Shown: positions 62,737-64,000 of the stretch, in pieces
Numbering within the stretch: the first letter of the stretch is position 1
Layout: every line of letters starts with the position of its first letter
Assembly (NCBI RefSeq): GCF_004570975.1
Contig: NZ_SPPC01000016.1
Location: 1-64,000, forward strand
Direction of reading: 5' to 3'
Length of the DNA: 64,000 nucleotides
From: Barnesiella sp. WM24
GTDB taxonomy: Bacteria > Bacteroidota > Bacteroidia > Bacteroidales > Muribaculaceae
Notes under the pieces: model-generated
The model's database searches: none
Seen by the model: the letters and a program-made list of their open reading frames with translations, nothing else
What the model was told of the DNA's origin: nothing
Made by a program: the position numbers and the translations under genes

Positions 62737-64000
62737 ATGTCGCTTTCCACTATTATTGCCGCAATGGCATTGTCGGCAACCGCCACTATGGCTGATACAG
62801 TCATGTTGCCCTCGGCAACCGTCACCGCACCTGCCAAGACAAAGGTAGAGTTGCTTCCCCTTGATGTGACTATGATTAATAGCGAGACTATAGAGCGCTC
62901 GGCTGAGACCTCTTTGCTCCCGATTATGGTGAATAATGTGCCGGGGCTTTTTGTCACCGAGCGGGGATTCATGGGCTACGGAGTGTCGGGCGGAAGTGCC
63001 GGAACTGTCAATATACGTGGTGTGGGTCAGGGCAACAAGGTGTTGTTTCTTATTGACGGACAGCCGCAGTGGGCGGGCGTGTTCGGTCATTCTCTCCCTG
63101 ACACATATGTCACTAACGGCGTTGAGCGAGTCGAGGTGGTCAAAGGTCCTTCGTCGCTTCTCTATGGCTCCAATGCCATGGGCGGCTCGGTCAATATCAT
63201 TACGCGCCGGCAGGTTCAGGACGGAGTGTTCGGCTCGGCACGTGCGATGTTTGGCTCTTTCTCCACACAGAAATTCGGTGTGTCGACAGGCGTCAAAAAA
63301 GGGAAGCTAAGCGCGACGGTAGCGGGTCAGGTCGACAGAAGCAACGGCAACCGTGAAGGGAGCGAGTTCTGGCTTGCCAACGAGTTTGTCCAGGTGCAGT
63401 ATGACGCCTCGCATAATTGGCAGGCCGGAGCCAATGTGGATATGTCGCAGACACGTGCCAACAATCCCGGAACCATCCAAAGCCCGCTTTTAAGCATGTG
63501 GACGCGCCTGCAGCGTGGTACCGCATCCATATATGCAAAAGATGTTTACGAGCATTTCTCGGGAGGAGTGCAGGCTTACATCAACTGGGGGCGTAACAAG
63601 GTCGATGACGGATATGCGCCCGGTGAGACTCCCCGCGATTATCTCTTTAACTCGACCGACTACAATATGGGCTTTACACTTTATCAGACCGTGAATCCTT
63701 GGCGTGACGCCGACCTGTCGCTGGGCGTGGACTTCGTTCACTGGGGAGGCCACAACTGGAATACCGACAAGGAGGACCCTGCAAAGCGCAGTGCCGAGTT
63801 CAAGGCTCACGAAAACGAAATAGCCGGTTACGTGATGATGCAGCAGGGATTCTGGGGCGACTTGCTGTCGGTCAATGCGGGAGTGAGATTGCAGCATAGC
63901 TCGCAGTATGGCAACGAATGGGTTCCGCAGGCGGGTCTTGTCGCTGCTCCGTTTAGGGGCTCTACAATGAAATTCTCATTCGGAAAGGGCTTCCGTGCCC
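62737..64000 (+). CDS. TonB-dependent receptor, 3' truncated by window edge
   Basis: The open frame runs from the ATG at 62737 to the end of the window (421 codons, no stop). A signal peptide (MSLSTIIAAMALSATATM, cleavage near MA-DTV) is followed by a plug domain: MINSETIERSA, the VNNVPGLFV block, GTVNIRGVGQGNKVLFLIDGQP, VERVEVVKGPSSLLYGSNAMGG and NIITRR. Beta-barrel strands follow. The compact plug without a SusC-type carboxypeptidase-like N-terminus suggests import of iron chelates, cobalamin or another small ligand and not glycans; which one cannot be seen. The 62633-62736 stretch upstream holds no riboswitch or -7 element that I can recognise. Confidence 0.9.
   Translation, partial: MSLSTIIAAMALSATATMADTVMLPSATVTAPAKTKVELLPLDVTMINSETIERSAETSLLPIMVNNVPGLFVTERGFMGYGVSGGSAGTVNIRGVGQGNKVLFLIDGQPQWAGVFGHSLPDTYVTNGVERVEVVKGPSSLLYGSNAMGGSVNIITRRQVQDGVFGSARAMFGSFSTQKFGVSTGVKKGKLSATVAGQVDRSNGNREGSEFWLANEFVQVQYDASHNWQAGANVDMSQTRANNPGTIQSPLLSMWTRLQRGTASIYAKDVYEHFSGGVQAYINWGRNKVDDGYAPGETPRDYLFNSTDYNMGFTLYQTVNPWRDADLSLGVDFVHWGGHNWNTDKEDPAKRSAEFKAHENEIAGYVMMQQGFWGDLLSVNAGVRLQHSSQYGNEWVPQAGLVAAPFRGSTMKFSFGKGFRA

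Noticed and set aside
9-63990. tRNA or rRNA genes
   Set aside because: No cloverleaf with a conserved T-loop or rRNA-like sequence was noticed in the intergenic stretches by eye; a tRNAscan-SE/Infernal run would be decisive.

Overview
The window reads as a chromosomal segment of a gut Bacteroidales bacterium, most likely a Muribaculaceae (S24-7) relative. The evidence is a base composition near 50% GC, many copies of the Bacteroidetes -7 promoter element TAnnTTTG, a fused MurF-alanine racemase, a type V (fimbrillin) pilus operon, C-terminal domains resembling type IX secretion signals, lipoproteins with short lipoboxes, and secreted glycoside hydrolases (GH95, GH31, GH97) with a pectin-degrading enzyme. 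The family-level placement is inference; no rRNA or tRNA gene was seen.

Layout. 1-1705: an AT-rich islet (XRE regulator, unknown secreted protein) lies between a full-length glmS and a second copy of the 3' part of glmS that runs off the left edge. 1706-6298: operon glyS-lemA-FKBP lipoprotein-glmS on the minus strand. 6345-8756: GH95 enzyme. 8902-13485: parC, a DUF3316-like protein and an S41 peptidase lipoprotein on the plus strand. 13500-13952 and 18100-19510: two gene-free blocks of repetitive extragenic palindromes flanking a 1295-residue CE8-PL1 pectin enzyme. 19529-26172: pilus operon DUF3575-DUF5119-fimbrillin-large tip-like fimbrillin. 26394-32114: tdk, a DUF3108 protein, then a translationally coupled GH31-GH97 pair. 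32948-38232: gltX-waaA-murF/alr. 38207-43501 (minus): MFS transporter, guaA, miaA, pepT. 43658-45437: a two-gene, lower-GC islet coding for a phosphoribosyltransferase-like protein and a DprA-like protein, which resembles the ShosTA toxin-antitoxin/anti-phage system. 45541-49625 (minus): EamA transporter, Sua5/YrdC, rsgA, yjbQ and a polytopic membrane protein. 49713-64000: priA, a lipoprotein nitroreductase, an M6 protease, a small P-loop kinase, galE, tyrS, a tandem ABC ATPase, an M28/glutaminyl-cyclase-like lipoprotein, sufE, a POT peptide transporter and the start of a TonB-dependent receptor.

How it fits together. Most of the window is housekeeping (translation, cell wall, LPS core, purine synthesis) mixed with a glycan- and peptide-foraging envelope: secreted hydrolases, proteases, peptide transport and pili. 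The accessory signals that stand out are the islet at glmS with a displaced glmS 3' segment, the ShosTA-like pair between pepT and an EamA gene, and the two extragenic palindrome blocks. In those blocks two hairpin subtypes always occur in opposite orientation and differ by one compensatory base pair.
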